Shown here one piece after another: positions 25,413-33,389 of a stretch of 64,000 nucleotides of DNA (position 1 is the first letter of the stretch; the number at the start of each line of letters is the position of its first letter). Below the pieces are notes generated by a model. That model was not told where the DNA came from. It did not search any database and saw only the letters and a program-made list of their open reading frames with translations. The position numbers were made by a program, and so were the translations under genes. This stretch comes from an uncultured Chitinophaga sp. (GTDB lineage Bacteria; Bacteroidota; Bacteroidia; Chitinophagales; Chitinophagaceae): contig NZ_CAMLHC010000001.1 of the NCBI RefSeq assembly GCF_946479755.1, forward strand, positions 186,001 to 250,000, written 5' to 3'.

Positions 25413-25466
25413 TCCGGAAATGCCCCGGCAGTGTTTTACGACACCCGGCCCGGGGCATATTCCGGA
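25413..25466 (-). terminator. Long interrupted hairpin at the end of the HTH-repeat gene
   Basis: TCCGGA-A-ATGCCCCGG (25413-25428) pairs with CCGGGGCAT-AT-TCCGGA (25449-25466), giving a 15-bp stem with small bulges and a 20-nt loop. On the minus strand it is followed by AATTTCCACATTTATTTTTTT. It starts 15 nt after the stop of the 25481-26233 gene and is its likely terminator. Confidence 0.6.
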
Positions 25467-25480
25467 TATGCTCGTCCCCG

Positions 25481-26233
25481 TCAGCTGGCGGGCTTCTGCT
25501 TTATCTGGTGGAGATCTTCAATTATTTCAACACTTCTTGCATCCCCGATAAGGGATTTATATGCGCTCTCCAATTTATGGGGCCAACTATCTTCCACCTC
25601 AGATTCGTCGTTTAAACAGGCATACAACTCGTCTTCGGAAATGCCTATCTGCTGCGCCATATCTGTGATCGTAATACGCTTCCCGACAGCCAGCCCGTGA
25701 TTTCTGATCCAGACTACCGTACTTTTAAGATGATTCCGGTTGTTTTCCTGCCCGATGATATCTATCAGCGGCTGGTAGGTGGACAATAGTCTTCCTGTAA
25801 GATCATCCGGTATCGGTTCTTGTTGATGCAGGTAACGATAAAGCTGGTCCAGGGTAAGCCCGGTCTTATCGGCCATGTCTTCCGGGGTAATGGTTATCCC
25901 CCTGGTTTCTCCGATCGTTTTAAGGTAGAAGATAGTAGCTTCCAGGGACTTTCGTTTACTTTCTTCCGTGTTTAGATCATCTTCCTCCGGGTCCGGGACC
26001 TCTACTTCCTCGGTGACTCGAAACATTACCATTTTGGGACTATAGGCCGACCGGATGTTCGAAAGAAAATCTTCGGGCATCTGTTCTTTGCCTTCCAGGT
26101 AACGCTGTAATTGACCTTCAGGAATGTTAATTTTTTCGGCTATGTCTGTTAAGGTGACAGTATGGCCTTTTGCTGCTGCTTCAGCCTTTATGGAGTTGAT
26201 CAATGATGATAAAGCGATGTGGATATTATTCAT
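25481..26233 (-). CDS. Protein of three tandem HTH-like repeats, function unknown
   Basis: A 250-residue soluble protein in which one unit of about 65 residues occurs three times (about 5-70, 94-160 and 164-232). Each has a helix, then a phrase of the form (T/I)ITxxDMAxxxGIxxxxLYxYL, then an acidic-proline turn and a closing (L/I)xSxYxPxI helix. The central part of each unit reads like an XRE/HTH-3 fold (TLTDIAEKINIPEGQLQRYL, ITPEDMADKTGLTLDQLYRY, ITDMAQQIGISEDELYACLN). Units 1 and 2 are joined by an acidic linker (VPDPEEDDLNTEE). I do not recognise the architecture. It could be a multivalent DNA binder or a repurposed protein scaffold. It lies 50 nt downstream of the DUF4139 gene on the same strand and is probably the last gene of that operon. 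Confidence 0.75.
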   Translation of the reverse strand: MNNIHIALSSLINSIKAEAAAKGHTVTLTDIAEKINIPEGQLQRYLEGKEQMPEDFLSNIRSAYSPKMVMFRVTEEVEVPDPEEDDLNTEESKRKSLEATIFYLKTIGETRGITITPEDMADKTGLTLDQLYRYLHQQEPIPDDLTGRLLSTYQPLIDIIGQENNRNHLKSTVVWIRNHGLAVGKRITITDMAQQIGISEDELYACLNDESEVEDSWPHKLESAYKSLIGDARSVEIIEDLHQIKQKPAS

Positions 26234-26283
26234 TATCCGGCATTTTTATGAAAGTTATTCCAGTATCGTTGTTCGTCCGGAAA

Positions 26284-27951
26284 CTACTCCTGCACGTAGA
26301 TCTGGTAAGTGTATTGAAAGGACTTTTTCTGTCCGGGCGCCACTTCCTGTTCGAAGTGCAGGGTGCGGTTCGGGTTTATCTCATGTTTGTTTTCGGTGTT
26401 GAGGAACTGCTCATACGCAATGCTGGCAGATACCGGCGTACCCCAGATGCTTTTCTGTACCTGTATGTTCACTGGTTTCGATTTGCTGTTATGGATGGTA
26501 ACGGTTCCCTTGACGGTGGCTAATGCGTACCGGTAACCATTGCTGCGCGGTTGCGCCTCTTTTTTAACGGACGTGATTTTTTCGTTTTCCATGACCAGGA
26601 TATCCGGTGAGGAGGTGATGAACACGGGTGTTGAGGCGCCTTTGGGGGTAAATTTCAACACGTCCTGCCCGGCAGGCTTCCGGGTATCTTTTTGCAGTAC
26701 CATAATGGAACCGGAAGAGAACGGGCTTTCGGTGTTATTATATACCTGCACAAAATGCTCCACCCGGTTCGGTTTCATCGTGCCTTCGCCTGTAGCGCCT
26801 TCCCCGTCGTCTGATACATGCTCTTCCGCTACGCCTGCGCGGTAGGTGTTGAGGGTGGACGGGGCCAGTACCGCTTTGTAAAAATGCCTTATCCTGACAG
26901 TCCTGCTGAAGATAGGGAAATGCGCTCTTGCTCCTTTTTTCAGGCTGATGTTTTTAAGCGTATAGAAATAAAGATCTTCATTTTCCGCCGCGCTAAGGTT
27001 GAGCGGGGCAGACGTTTCCATCATCATATCTTTTGCGTTTCGTGCATAGCGTGATTCCACTATCTGCGAAACGTTACGGTAACGGTCATCCACCTCCGAA
27101 AAATGGGTGGCGGACCCAAAGTGGAGCAGGGTAGCCAGTTTGGTGGCCTCTGAGAAATTGGGAACACCGGCTACCACTTCAATATCGGTGTTGGTGATGT
27201 CTTCCACGTTATTGCTGACTTCGGCCTGCAGGTGGAGGGTGGCTTCGGTTTCGGAAGCCAGCAGCAGCTGATAAACCGGTGTCCAGCTAAAGCCGTTTTG
27301 CAGGTACATCATATCGAAGGTCTGTGTGCCGCTTTTGTCGAAATGTACGGTGACTACAGGCTTTTGAACCGCAATACGGGCTGCTACCGTGCGGTTGGGC
27401 TTATCTTCGAAGCTGATGCTTCTGATAGTGCTGGGTGGTATGCTGACCCACTTGCCCTCCATCTTGAGCAGCAGCGCGGGAGCGTCCGGCGTAAATATGC
27501 GGTCAAAACTATATTGTCCCTGGTAAGATGCTGTCAATTGCAGCTGCTGCAATTGCAGTTTACTGTTAATTTCTTCGGGCAGTTCAAAGTCTTCCACCAC
27601 GCCTTTATAGGTATCATTGTAAATAGTCACCAGGGTGATGGTCCTGCCTTTGTTGGCATGCAGTAGTTCCGGGAAGCTGTTGGCCTGGCGTTGCTTGGTT
27701 TCGGTCAGCTCTTCCATGCAGCTGCTGACGAGGGTAACGGGGTTGCTGGTGCCAGCGAACCAATACGTGCCAAATAGCGCCTGCGGCAGCTGGGTAAGGC
27801 GGTAACCGCTATCGGGTACTTTTGCTTTTATTTCTTTGATCACAAAGGATTGCCCGTTTTTAAAGACGGACAATGATTTAATGTGGGAGGTCTCCTGTGC
27901 CATGGCGATGTTGCTTATAAGTACAAATAAAAAGAACGGGTATAACTTCAT
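26284..27951 (-). CDS. DUF4139 domain-containing exported protein
   Basis: A 555-residue protein with a signal peptide (1-18, ending AMAQ). The N-terminal part (20-200) is beta-rich and includes GRTITLVTIYNDTYKGVVED. The large C-terminal DUF4139 beta-sandwich starts near residue 215 with the family phrase NGFSWTPVYQLLL and LQAEVSNNVEDITNTDIEVV. Family members are outer-envelope or periplasmic proteins with no established biochemical role; some are annotated as mucoidy inhibitor-like. It follows a two-TM protein by 15 nt. Confidence is high for the family and low for the role. Confidence 0.85.
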   Translation of the reverse strand: MKLYPFFLFVLISNIAMAQETSHIKSLSVFKNGQSFVIKEIKAKVPDSGYRLTQLPQALFGTYWFAGTSNPVTLVSSCMEELTETKQRQANSFPELLHANKGRTITLVTIYNDTYKGVVEDFELPEEINSKLQLQQLQLTASYQGQYSFDRIFTPDAPALLLKMEGKWVSIPPSTIRSISFEDKPNRTVAARIAVQKPVVTVHFDKSGTQTFDMMYLQNGFSWTPVYQLLLASETEATLHLQAEVSNNVEDITNTDIEVVAGVPNFSEATKLATLLHFGSATHFSEVDDRYRNVSQIVESRYARNAKDMMMETSAPLNLSAAENEDLYFYTLKNISLKKGARAHFPIFSRTVRIRHFYKAVLAPSTLNTYRAGVAEEHVSDDGEGATGEGTMKPNRVEHFVQVYNNTESPFSSGSIMVLQKDTRKPAGQDVLKFTPKGASTPVFITSSPDILVMENEKITSVKKEAQPRSNGYRYALATVKGTVTIHNSKSKPVNIQVQKSIWGTPVSASIAYEQFLNTENKHEINPNRTLHFEQEVAPGQKKSFQYTYQIYVQE

Positions 27952-27966
27952 GTTTATCGGGGTTTA

Positions 27967-28518
27967 TTATTTAGGTAAAAATGCTGAAAGGCTTAGCTGG
28001 TCAGCAGGCTGATAGGAGCGTGTAAATCCTGTTTTACGCATGTAATTGAAAAGGACCACCAATGGCGCAACGAGCAGCAACAACACCTCGTATCGTTTGA
28101 TGGAGATGGCCATAGGGACTATCACCAGGAAGATGACGGCGATCAGGGCCATCAGCAATGTCATTTGGAGGGTGTTGCCACAAACGAACGCCACTTCTTT
28201 ACCCTGTTCTTTATGCTCCAGCAGTTTTCGATGCAGGGCTTCCACAAACCGGCGGTAGGCCACCAGTTGCTCATTCCGGGCACGCACCATTTTAGCGTGG
28301 ACGTCTATGCTACTGATGGAGAGAATGTAACTATCTCCCTTAAAGAAAACGATGCATTTGGCGATGCTGCCATTGGCTGACAGATGTATCTTTTTGATTG
28401 CCGCGCAGGCGAAGCGACGGGCTGTTTCCTTCCCCTTGTGGCGGGTGATAACAACGATATACGCTTCTTCCAGTGAGACAGTGGTCTGTTGGTTAAAGCG
28501 GGAAAACTGATAGGTCAT
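27967..28518 (-). CDS. Two-TM membrane protein with a cytoplasmic N-terminal domain, function unknown
   Basis: A 183-residue protein without signal peptide. Residues 1-110 form a soluble domain with beta strands and a basic, PH-like look (VSLEEAYIVVITRHKG, FKGDSYILSISSIDVHAK). Two membrane helices lie near residues 117-137 and 143-160, then a short basic tail. Tight spacing (15 nt to the DUF4139 gene, 14 nt from the upstream gene) places it in the same operon. I do not recognise a family. Confidence 0.7.
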   Translation of the reverse strand: MTYQFSRFNQQTTVSLEEAYIVVITRHKGKETARRFACAAIKKIHLSANGSIAKCIVFFKGDSYILSISSIDVHAKMVRARNEQLVAYRRFVEALHRKLLEHKEQGKEVAFVCGNTLQMTLLMALIAVIFLVIVPMAISIKRYEVLLLLVAPLVVLFNYMRKTGFTRSYQPADQLSLSAFLPK

Positions 28519-28532
28519 TGCGGTATGGGTTA

Positions 28533-29195
28533 TTAAAGCATTCTCTGCTTCAGCGAAATATATTTATCATTATACAGCAGCTGTAATTGTTGTTTATCGA
28601 AATCGGCTGTCAGGAAATGGCCATATTCCGGGACCAGTATATGTGTGCCGTATCCCATCCACCGGTACTTCCCGGCTTTCCGGCTCTCCCCGGATATTTT
28701 TTTCATGTAGGCTACCTCCACGGAGTCTTTACCAAAGGTAAATACCAGGTCGGTGCCCGCATCCACAGGCGCAGCATAGCTATTGCCAATGATGGCGCCG
28801 GCAGCCGGTTGTTCTAATTGCCTGAATATAATGTTTTCGTTTTTAATACTGGTCAGCGCGTTTGGCCGTATCTGCAAGGTGGTCCATACCGCACAGTAAG
28901 GGGGTAACCCGGCTATGGAGATCCTGTTGCCTTTTTTTTGATACTTGAAATACTGCCAGTCGGTGTAAGACAGGGTATTCCGGAGCAGCGCGTTTTTCTG
29001 TTCGGTCTTAAGCGTGTAACTACAGAGGCCGGCCTTGCCTGCCTCAAAGCGAAGCACGTAGTAAGTACGCTCGTTGAAGCCGCCGTCTATTGTTTTGGCG
29101 TATAACTCGACGGTCGTCATCCGGTAGGTATTGCCTTCCTGTCCTGCGGCAGGTACCGACGAAAGCATAAAAGCGCCGAAAAAGATTTGTTTCAT
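28533..29195 (-). CDS. Exported protein of unknown function
   Basis: A 220-residue protein with a short signal peptide (1-18, VPAAGQ). The mature part is beta-rich with aromatic residues and no known catalytic motif. Phrases such as TYYVLRFEAGKAGLCSYTL and YRWMGYGTHILVPEYGHFLT recur in Bacteroidota secreted proteins of unknown role. It is the second gene of the five-gene minus-strand operon that ends at 25481, separated from the first by about 55 nt. Confidence 0.7.
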   Translation of the reverse strand: MKQIFFGAFMLSSVPAAGQEGNTYRMTTVELYAKTIDGGFNERTYYVLRFEAGKAGLCSYTLKTEQKNALLRNTLSYTDWQYFKYQKKGNRISIAGLPPYCAVWTTLQIRPNALTSIKNENIIFRQLEQPAAGAIIGNSYAAPVDAGTDLVFTFGKDSVEVAYMKKISGESRKAGKYRWMGYGTHILVPEYGHFLTADFDKQQLQLLYNDKYISLKQRML

Positions 29196-29250
29196 AAAAT
29201 CCGTTTTGAGGTTAAACTGTCAGCGTCTTAACCGGTGGTTAGTGGTAGGG

Positions 29251-30018
29251 TTATGGCAGCTTCGGCGGATACAAAATCCGGATATCTTTTGACGGCCGGA
29301 AAAAGGAAACCGGCTGTTGCTGTTGCGTGACTTCAGTGGCTTTATAATACGCTTTGCCGCCATCGGTCGTTTCCACGCAGATCATCAGCGCGGCGCCGGG
29401 AATTTTTTGCAGGCAGGTAAAGGGCGGCAGGCAAAAGGGCGGCAGTTCACGACTGTACCATATCGTCGTCCTGTGGATAAGGCCGTCCGTGCATGCGGGA
29501 GGATAGGTGTAGTGGATCACCGCTTTGCTGGTGGCGTATCCTGCGATCGTCAGGGTGTCTGCTGTGAAGCTGATGCGGCCAATTCCCGGACCGTTGTATT
29601 CGTTGGGATTGTCCCACTCCCCGGAATGTTTGGGGCTGGCGGTAGCACTTGCCGTGTCAATCGTTTCTCCCGGCAGGTACACGTTCGTTTTTAACTGTAT
29701 GTCATAACTCATCGGCAGTCCTTGCTCACCCTCTATTTGAAGCAGCATTCGGCGCTCATGCCAGATGAGCCAGCTTGTTGCGTTCCCGTCTCCGTTGTTT
29801 TGTGTGGCAAACAGGTACTCCGGCGAATAGGTGACCGCCAGGGCAGGGGTGGCGTTGGGGGCGTGCGCCGCCGCTTCCGATGAAACAAAAGTTATCTTGT
29901 GTGCCTGCAGTGAGTCGGATAGGTCCTGTGCCCACGATAAATGAGCGGAGAGGCACAAACAGAGGAGGGCACAATATCGTATGGCAGCGCTTTTCGGCGG
30001 GGTGTTTTTCTTGTACAT
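29251..30018 (-). CDS. Exported protein of unknown function, first gene of the DUF4139 operon
   Basis: About 255 residues. The frame is open to an ATG at 30036, but the next ATG at 30018 (MYKKNTPPKSAAIRYC) gives a normal signal peptide ending HLSWAQ, so I prefer it. The mature protein is beta-rich. A run from LPMSYDIQLKTNVYLPGE through GIGRISFTADTLTIAGYATS and KAVIHYTYPP resembles the GLPGLI-type secreted proteins of Bacteroidota, but the diagnostic motif itself is not seen. Its role is unknown. A long upstream region with no gene probably contains the operon promoter. Confidence 0.68.
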   Translation of the reverse strand: MYKKNTPPKSAAIRYCALLCLCLSAHLSWAQDLSDSLQAHKITFVSSEAAAHAPNATPALAVTYSPEYLFATQNNGDGNATSWLIWHERRMLLQIEGEQGLPMSYDIQLKTNVYLPGETIDTASATASPKHSGEWDNPNEYNGPGIGRISFTADTLTIAGYATSKAVIHYTYPPACTDGLIHRTTIWYSRELPPFCLPPFTCLQKIPGAALMICVETTDGGKAYYKATEVTQQQQPVSFFRPSKDIRILYPPKLP

Positions 30019-30036
30019 GGTGCAAATATAACGCAC

Positions 30037-31190
30037 AGGGTGGTATCAGACCATCCCTGGATGCAGGGATATTGCTGCAGACCAGTGCTTTTATAAAACA
30101 TAGTATAGAAAATAGTAATTTTTGAAAGGTAAACTAAATAAACTGTGGCAGGTATTTTTTTTTGCTATGCTGCAAAAAAGGTAGACTGCTATATTTTCCG
30201 CAGTATAATGTCGTATAGCCGCGTAAGTAATGATTGTTCGGCCTCCTATTATTCTTATAAATGTAAATAATACCCGCAGTGGAAGCCTGCTAATGGATAA
30301 CAATTTTGAAAACCTGACGGCAGCGCACAGTGAAGTAATATTTCATGGTATTTGCGAAAAAGCGCTATACGACTGGTGTTTTGCGATATAAGCTTATGTT
30401 ACGGAAAAAATAATTTTTTGTTTTTTCTTGATAAGACTTTTTGTTGTTTGAGAATTATTCGTTTACTTTACTCTACCAACGAATACATTTCTATCACGAA
30501 CTGAAAAGTATTTACGACAAACAAGAAAAAGTTGTTTCCACCACAACTGTATTCTTTGAACCCTATTTAATTGCTTATTTATTGATCCCATGAACGTTTA
30601 GAAACCAATAGGAGACACGGGCAAATAAGTTTATACCCTTTTTGTATAAATGGGTTTTGTCAGTAATCCTTAAAACCTGTTTAGAACAACCCTAAATCAA
30701 GTTGCAAAGCTTGGTTTATCATTTGTATTGTCGGAAAGAGAGCGTTTCCACATAGGGATTTAAGAAAAAACTGCGCGTCTGGTTTTTCCAACCGGTGTTA
30801 CTGCTGTTTCACCGGAGGATCTGCTATTCATGCCTATTAATAAGCGGAAACGGAAAATCGTGTTAATATAGCTATTGCTACCCTACAATTGTCACACCAG
30901 GGAGTAAGTTGCATTAGATGCAGTTGAGGGCTGTTTAACAATACACCTTTTGGTATTCGTCGTTGAGACTGTTGCGCCCGGATTTCCCTTCATATGATTT
31001 AAATAACTGTCACACCTGCACGGAGAATTTTTCTTCCCTGCGGTGTAGCGTCGGTTTTGTGTCAACTAAAGTAAAATATACGAATAATAAAAAACGCAAA
31101 CTCTATATAAAACAACAACGGATAGATGAATGGAGAACACTTTGTTATCCTGTGTGCCATTGGAATAAACCAATTGAAACCTAAGAGTAT
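30037..31190. other. Long A/T-rich divergent intergenic region upstream of the lipopeptide cluster
   Basis: About 1150 nt separate the minus-strand DUF4139 operon from the plus-strand biosynthetic cluster. I see no convincing gene: the two short frames (30091-30303 minus, 30963-31184 plus) have unnatural composition. Features include an inverted repeat TTATAC/GTATAA (30631-30636 and 30644-30649), a short stem CCGGTG/CACCGG (30792-30797 and 30810-30815), and several TTTG-rich stretches. Bacteroidota promoters use a TTTG-containing -7 element, but I could not find a clean consensus pair and do not assign a start site. The size suggests a regulated promoter or a long leader for the PKS-NRPS transcript. 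Confidence 0.55.
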
Positions 31191-32156
31191 ATGTTAGCTT
31201 CCCTCCAAAAAATCAGCGGCCTGATCGGAAATACCCCGGTTGTAGAACTTAACATGCCCGGTATTTCCCTTTTTACAAAACTGGAATACAGAAATTATTC
31301 CGGCAGCATCAAAGACAGAGCTGCTCTCAGTATTCTCTCCAACGCCATCCGTAATGGTAAAGTAAACAGCGAGACATTGATCGTTGAATCCAGCTCCGGT
31401 AATTTCGCTATCGCGCTGGCGCGCATCTGTAAAGACCTGGGCCTGTCGTTTATCCCTGTTATCGACCCCAACATCAACCGTGAAAACGAAGCCATGTTAC
31501 GCCTGTTCACGGACAAGGTGGTAAAAGTCGAAAAAGAAGACAGCACCGGAGGATACCTCCTCACCAGGATCGAAACGGTAAAAGAGCTGTGTGCCCAGCA
31601 TCCCAACAGCTTCTGGACAAACCAGTACGACAATCCCGACAATTTTAAAGGGTACTATAATACCCTCGGAAAGGAAATCTGCGACAGGTTCGATCAGCTT
31701 GACTACATGTTTATTGCTGTGAGCTCCTGCGGTACCATCAGCGGCATCTCCCAGAAGGTAAAGGAGAAATTCCCGGATGTTACCATCGTCGCCGTCGATA
31801 TCGAAGGCTCGGTTATTTTTAACATCCCTCCGCAGAAAAGATATGTCTCCGGCCTTGGCTCCAGCAAAGTCCCCTCCATTTTAGAACACGCCATCATCGA
31901 TGAGGTCATGATCGTATCCCACGAAGAACTGGTAGCCGGCTGCCACGAGCTGGTGAAAGAGCAGAACATATTTGCAGGCGCCTCCTCCGGAGCAGTGTAT
32001 GCGGCCATCAAAAACTATTTTAACTCACACGCCGTTCAGGGCACGCCGGTAACGCTTTTCTGTTGCGCCGACCGTGGAGATTCCTATGTCAACAATGTGT
32101 ATGACGGGAAATGGGTGAATAATATGATGGAAAAGCTGTCTAAAATAAAAGCATAA
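31191..32156 (+). CDS. sbnA: SbnA-like PLP enzyme of 2,3-diaminopropionate synthesis
   Basis: A 321-residue fold-type II PLP enzyme of the cysteine synthase family. The PLP lysine is Lys41 in SGSIKDRAAL, the phosphate/substrate loop is VESSSGNFA (65-73), and SSCGTISG and AGASSGAV complete the cofactor pocket. The version of these motifs, and the SbnB-type gene 5 nt downstream, identify it as SbnA-like. SbnA condenses O-phospho-L-serine with L-glutamate to give N-(1-amino-1-carboxy-2-ethyl)glutamate, the precursor of L-2,3-diaminopropionate. It is cytoplasmic and supplies a building block for the NRPS encoded downstream. An ordinary cysteine synthase is the alternative but is unlikely beside SbnB. 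Confidence 0.9.
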   Translation: MLASLQKISGLIGNTPVVELNMPGISLFTKLEYRNYSGSIKDRAALSILSNAIRNGKVNSETLIVESSSGNFAIALARICKDLGLSFIPVIDPNINRENEAMLRLFTDKVVKVEKEDSTGGYLLTRIETVKELCAQHPNSFWTNQYDNPDNFKGYYNTLGKEICDRFDQLDYMFIAVSSCGTISGISQKVKEKFPDVTIVAVDIEGSVIFNIPPQKRYVSGLGSSKVPSILEHAIIDEVMIVSHEELVAGCHELVKEQNIFAGASSGAVYAAIKNYFNSHAVQGTPVTLFCCADRGDSYVNNVYDGKWVNNMMEKLSKIKA

Positions 32157-32161
32157 TAAAC

Positions 32162-33130
32162 ATGTACTATTTAAGTAAATCTGACCTGTTACAACTGGGT
32201 GTTAAATGGGAAGAAATGATCGAGAAGATCCGCGAAACCGTTTATACCCTGAAAGATGGTGATTTTGCCCAACCCATCAAACCATATCTGAGATATCGCG
32301 ACCTCACTAACCGTATCATCGCCATGCCGGCATTTGTGGGCGGGAAAGTTTCTTTTTCAGGTATAAAATGGATCGCCAGCTTCCCCGATAATATCAAAAA
32401 GAATATTCCACGGGCCAACTCTGTGACCATACTGAATGATGCAGATACCGGCATCCCTGCCTGTATTATCAATACCAGCCATGTCAGCGCCGTTCGTACC
32501 GCCGCAGTAACCGGGCTGGTGGTGAAGGAACATCTGCAGCGCAACCAGCAGAAAAAATTAAGCGTGGGCATCATCGGTTTCGGTCCTATCGGTCAACAAC
32601 ACCTGGACATGGTCACCACCTTGCTGGGAGACCGGCTGGACTATGTCAATATCTACGATCTTAATCCGCCCGACAGCTCGCTGGTTCCCGCTTCCCTGAA
32701 AGAGAAGGTAAATTTTGTTTCTACCTGGGAAGAAGCTTTCGAGCATGCGGATATTCTGATCACCTGCACCGTATCCAAAAAACCATATATTAATAAAGCG
32801 CCTAAAAAAGGCTCCCTGCAGTTAAATATTTCCCTGAGAGATTATGTACCTGAGTTTATCAATTACACGAACCATATCGTTGTGGATGACTGGGAGGAAG
32901 TATGCCGGGAGAATACGGACATCGAAGTGATGCACAAAACACAGGGGCTGACCAAATCCGGCACCCTCTCACTGGTGGATATCATCTGTGAAGAAAAGCT
33001 GCAGCACGCGGGAAAAGAAGAAGTAGTCATGTTTAACCCTATGGGAATGGCTGTATTTGACATTGCCACTGCTGTCTATTTTTATGAGAAGGCAAAAGCA
33101 GATGGCGTTGGCACCGTGCTCGCCGACTAA
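32162..33130 (+). CDS. sbnB: SbnB-like dehydrogenase of 2,3-diaminopropionate synthesis
   Basis: A 322-residue member of the ornithine cyclodeaminase/mu-crystallin family. The NAD-binding Rossmann motif GIIGFGPIGQQH places the glycines at 139, 141 and 144. The substrate region FSGIKWIASFPDNIKKN (from about residue 65) and SAVRTAAVTGLV (109-120) match SbnB-type proteins, which have a modified pocket. SbnB oxidatively cleaves the SbnA product to L-2,3-diaminopropionate and 2-oxoglutarate. The gene follows sbnA by 5 nt and is therefore co-translated with it. The pair is good evidence that the cluster product contains a Dap residue or a Dap-derived unit. Confidence 0.92.
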   Translation: MYYLSKSDLLQLGVKWEEMIEKIRETVYTLKDGDFAQPIKPYLRYRDLTNRIIAMPAFVGGKVSFSGIKWIASFPDNIKKNIPRANSVTILNDADTGIPACIINTSHVSAVRTAAVTGLVVKEHLQRNQQKKLSVGIIGFGPIGQQHLDMVTTLLGDRLDYVNIYDLNPPDSSLVPASLKEKVNFVSTWEEAFEHADILITCTVSKKPYINKAPKKGSLQLNISLRDYVPEFINYTNHIVVDDWEEVCRENTDIEVMHKTQGLTKSGTLSLVDIICEEKLQHAGKEEVVMFNPMGMAVFDIATAVYFYEKAKADGVGTVLAD

Positions 33131-33389
33131 CAACCCTTGCCCGTCACCAGGTCATGGTTCTTTTGGTTAAAGAGTCTGGATGCATGCAGGAAACAATTTT
33201 TTATCCGGCAACGGCTGGTATGGGTGGAACTTGCCAGTCTGCCGGAGTAATGGGATCCTCCTGTAGCATTCATGATACACAAGTGTTTCCGCCGGGGGAA
33301 GGTTGTTTTTTACGTCGTGGTAAAAACGGCTGCACCCTGGAGGGAACACTTTTATGATCTTCCTTTTTTAAATACGAAACTCAATCATC

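Noticed and set aside
30091..30303. 70-codon minus-strand frame in the long intergenic region
   Set aside because: No signal, domain or ribosome-binding context, in A/T-rich DNA where such frames are expected by chance.
30963..31184. 73-codon plus-strand frame just before sbnA, considered as a leader peptide
   Set aside because: Composition is random and no attenuator-like codon run or terminator/antiterminator pair is visible.
31191..32156. Housekeeping cysteine synthase identity for the first cluster gene
   Set aside because: The SbnB-type gene 5 nt downstream and the NRPS context fit SbnA much better.
33154..33357. 67-codon frame between sbnB and the CmlA-like gene
   Set aside because: No recognisable sequence features and no MbtH signature, which I looked for here because NRPS clusters often carry one.
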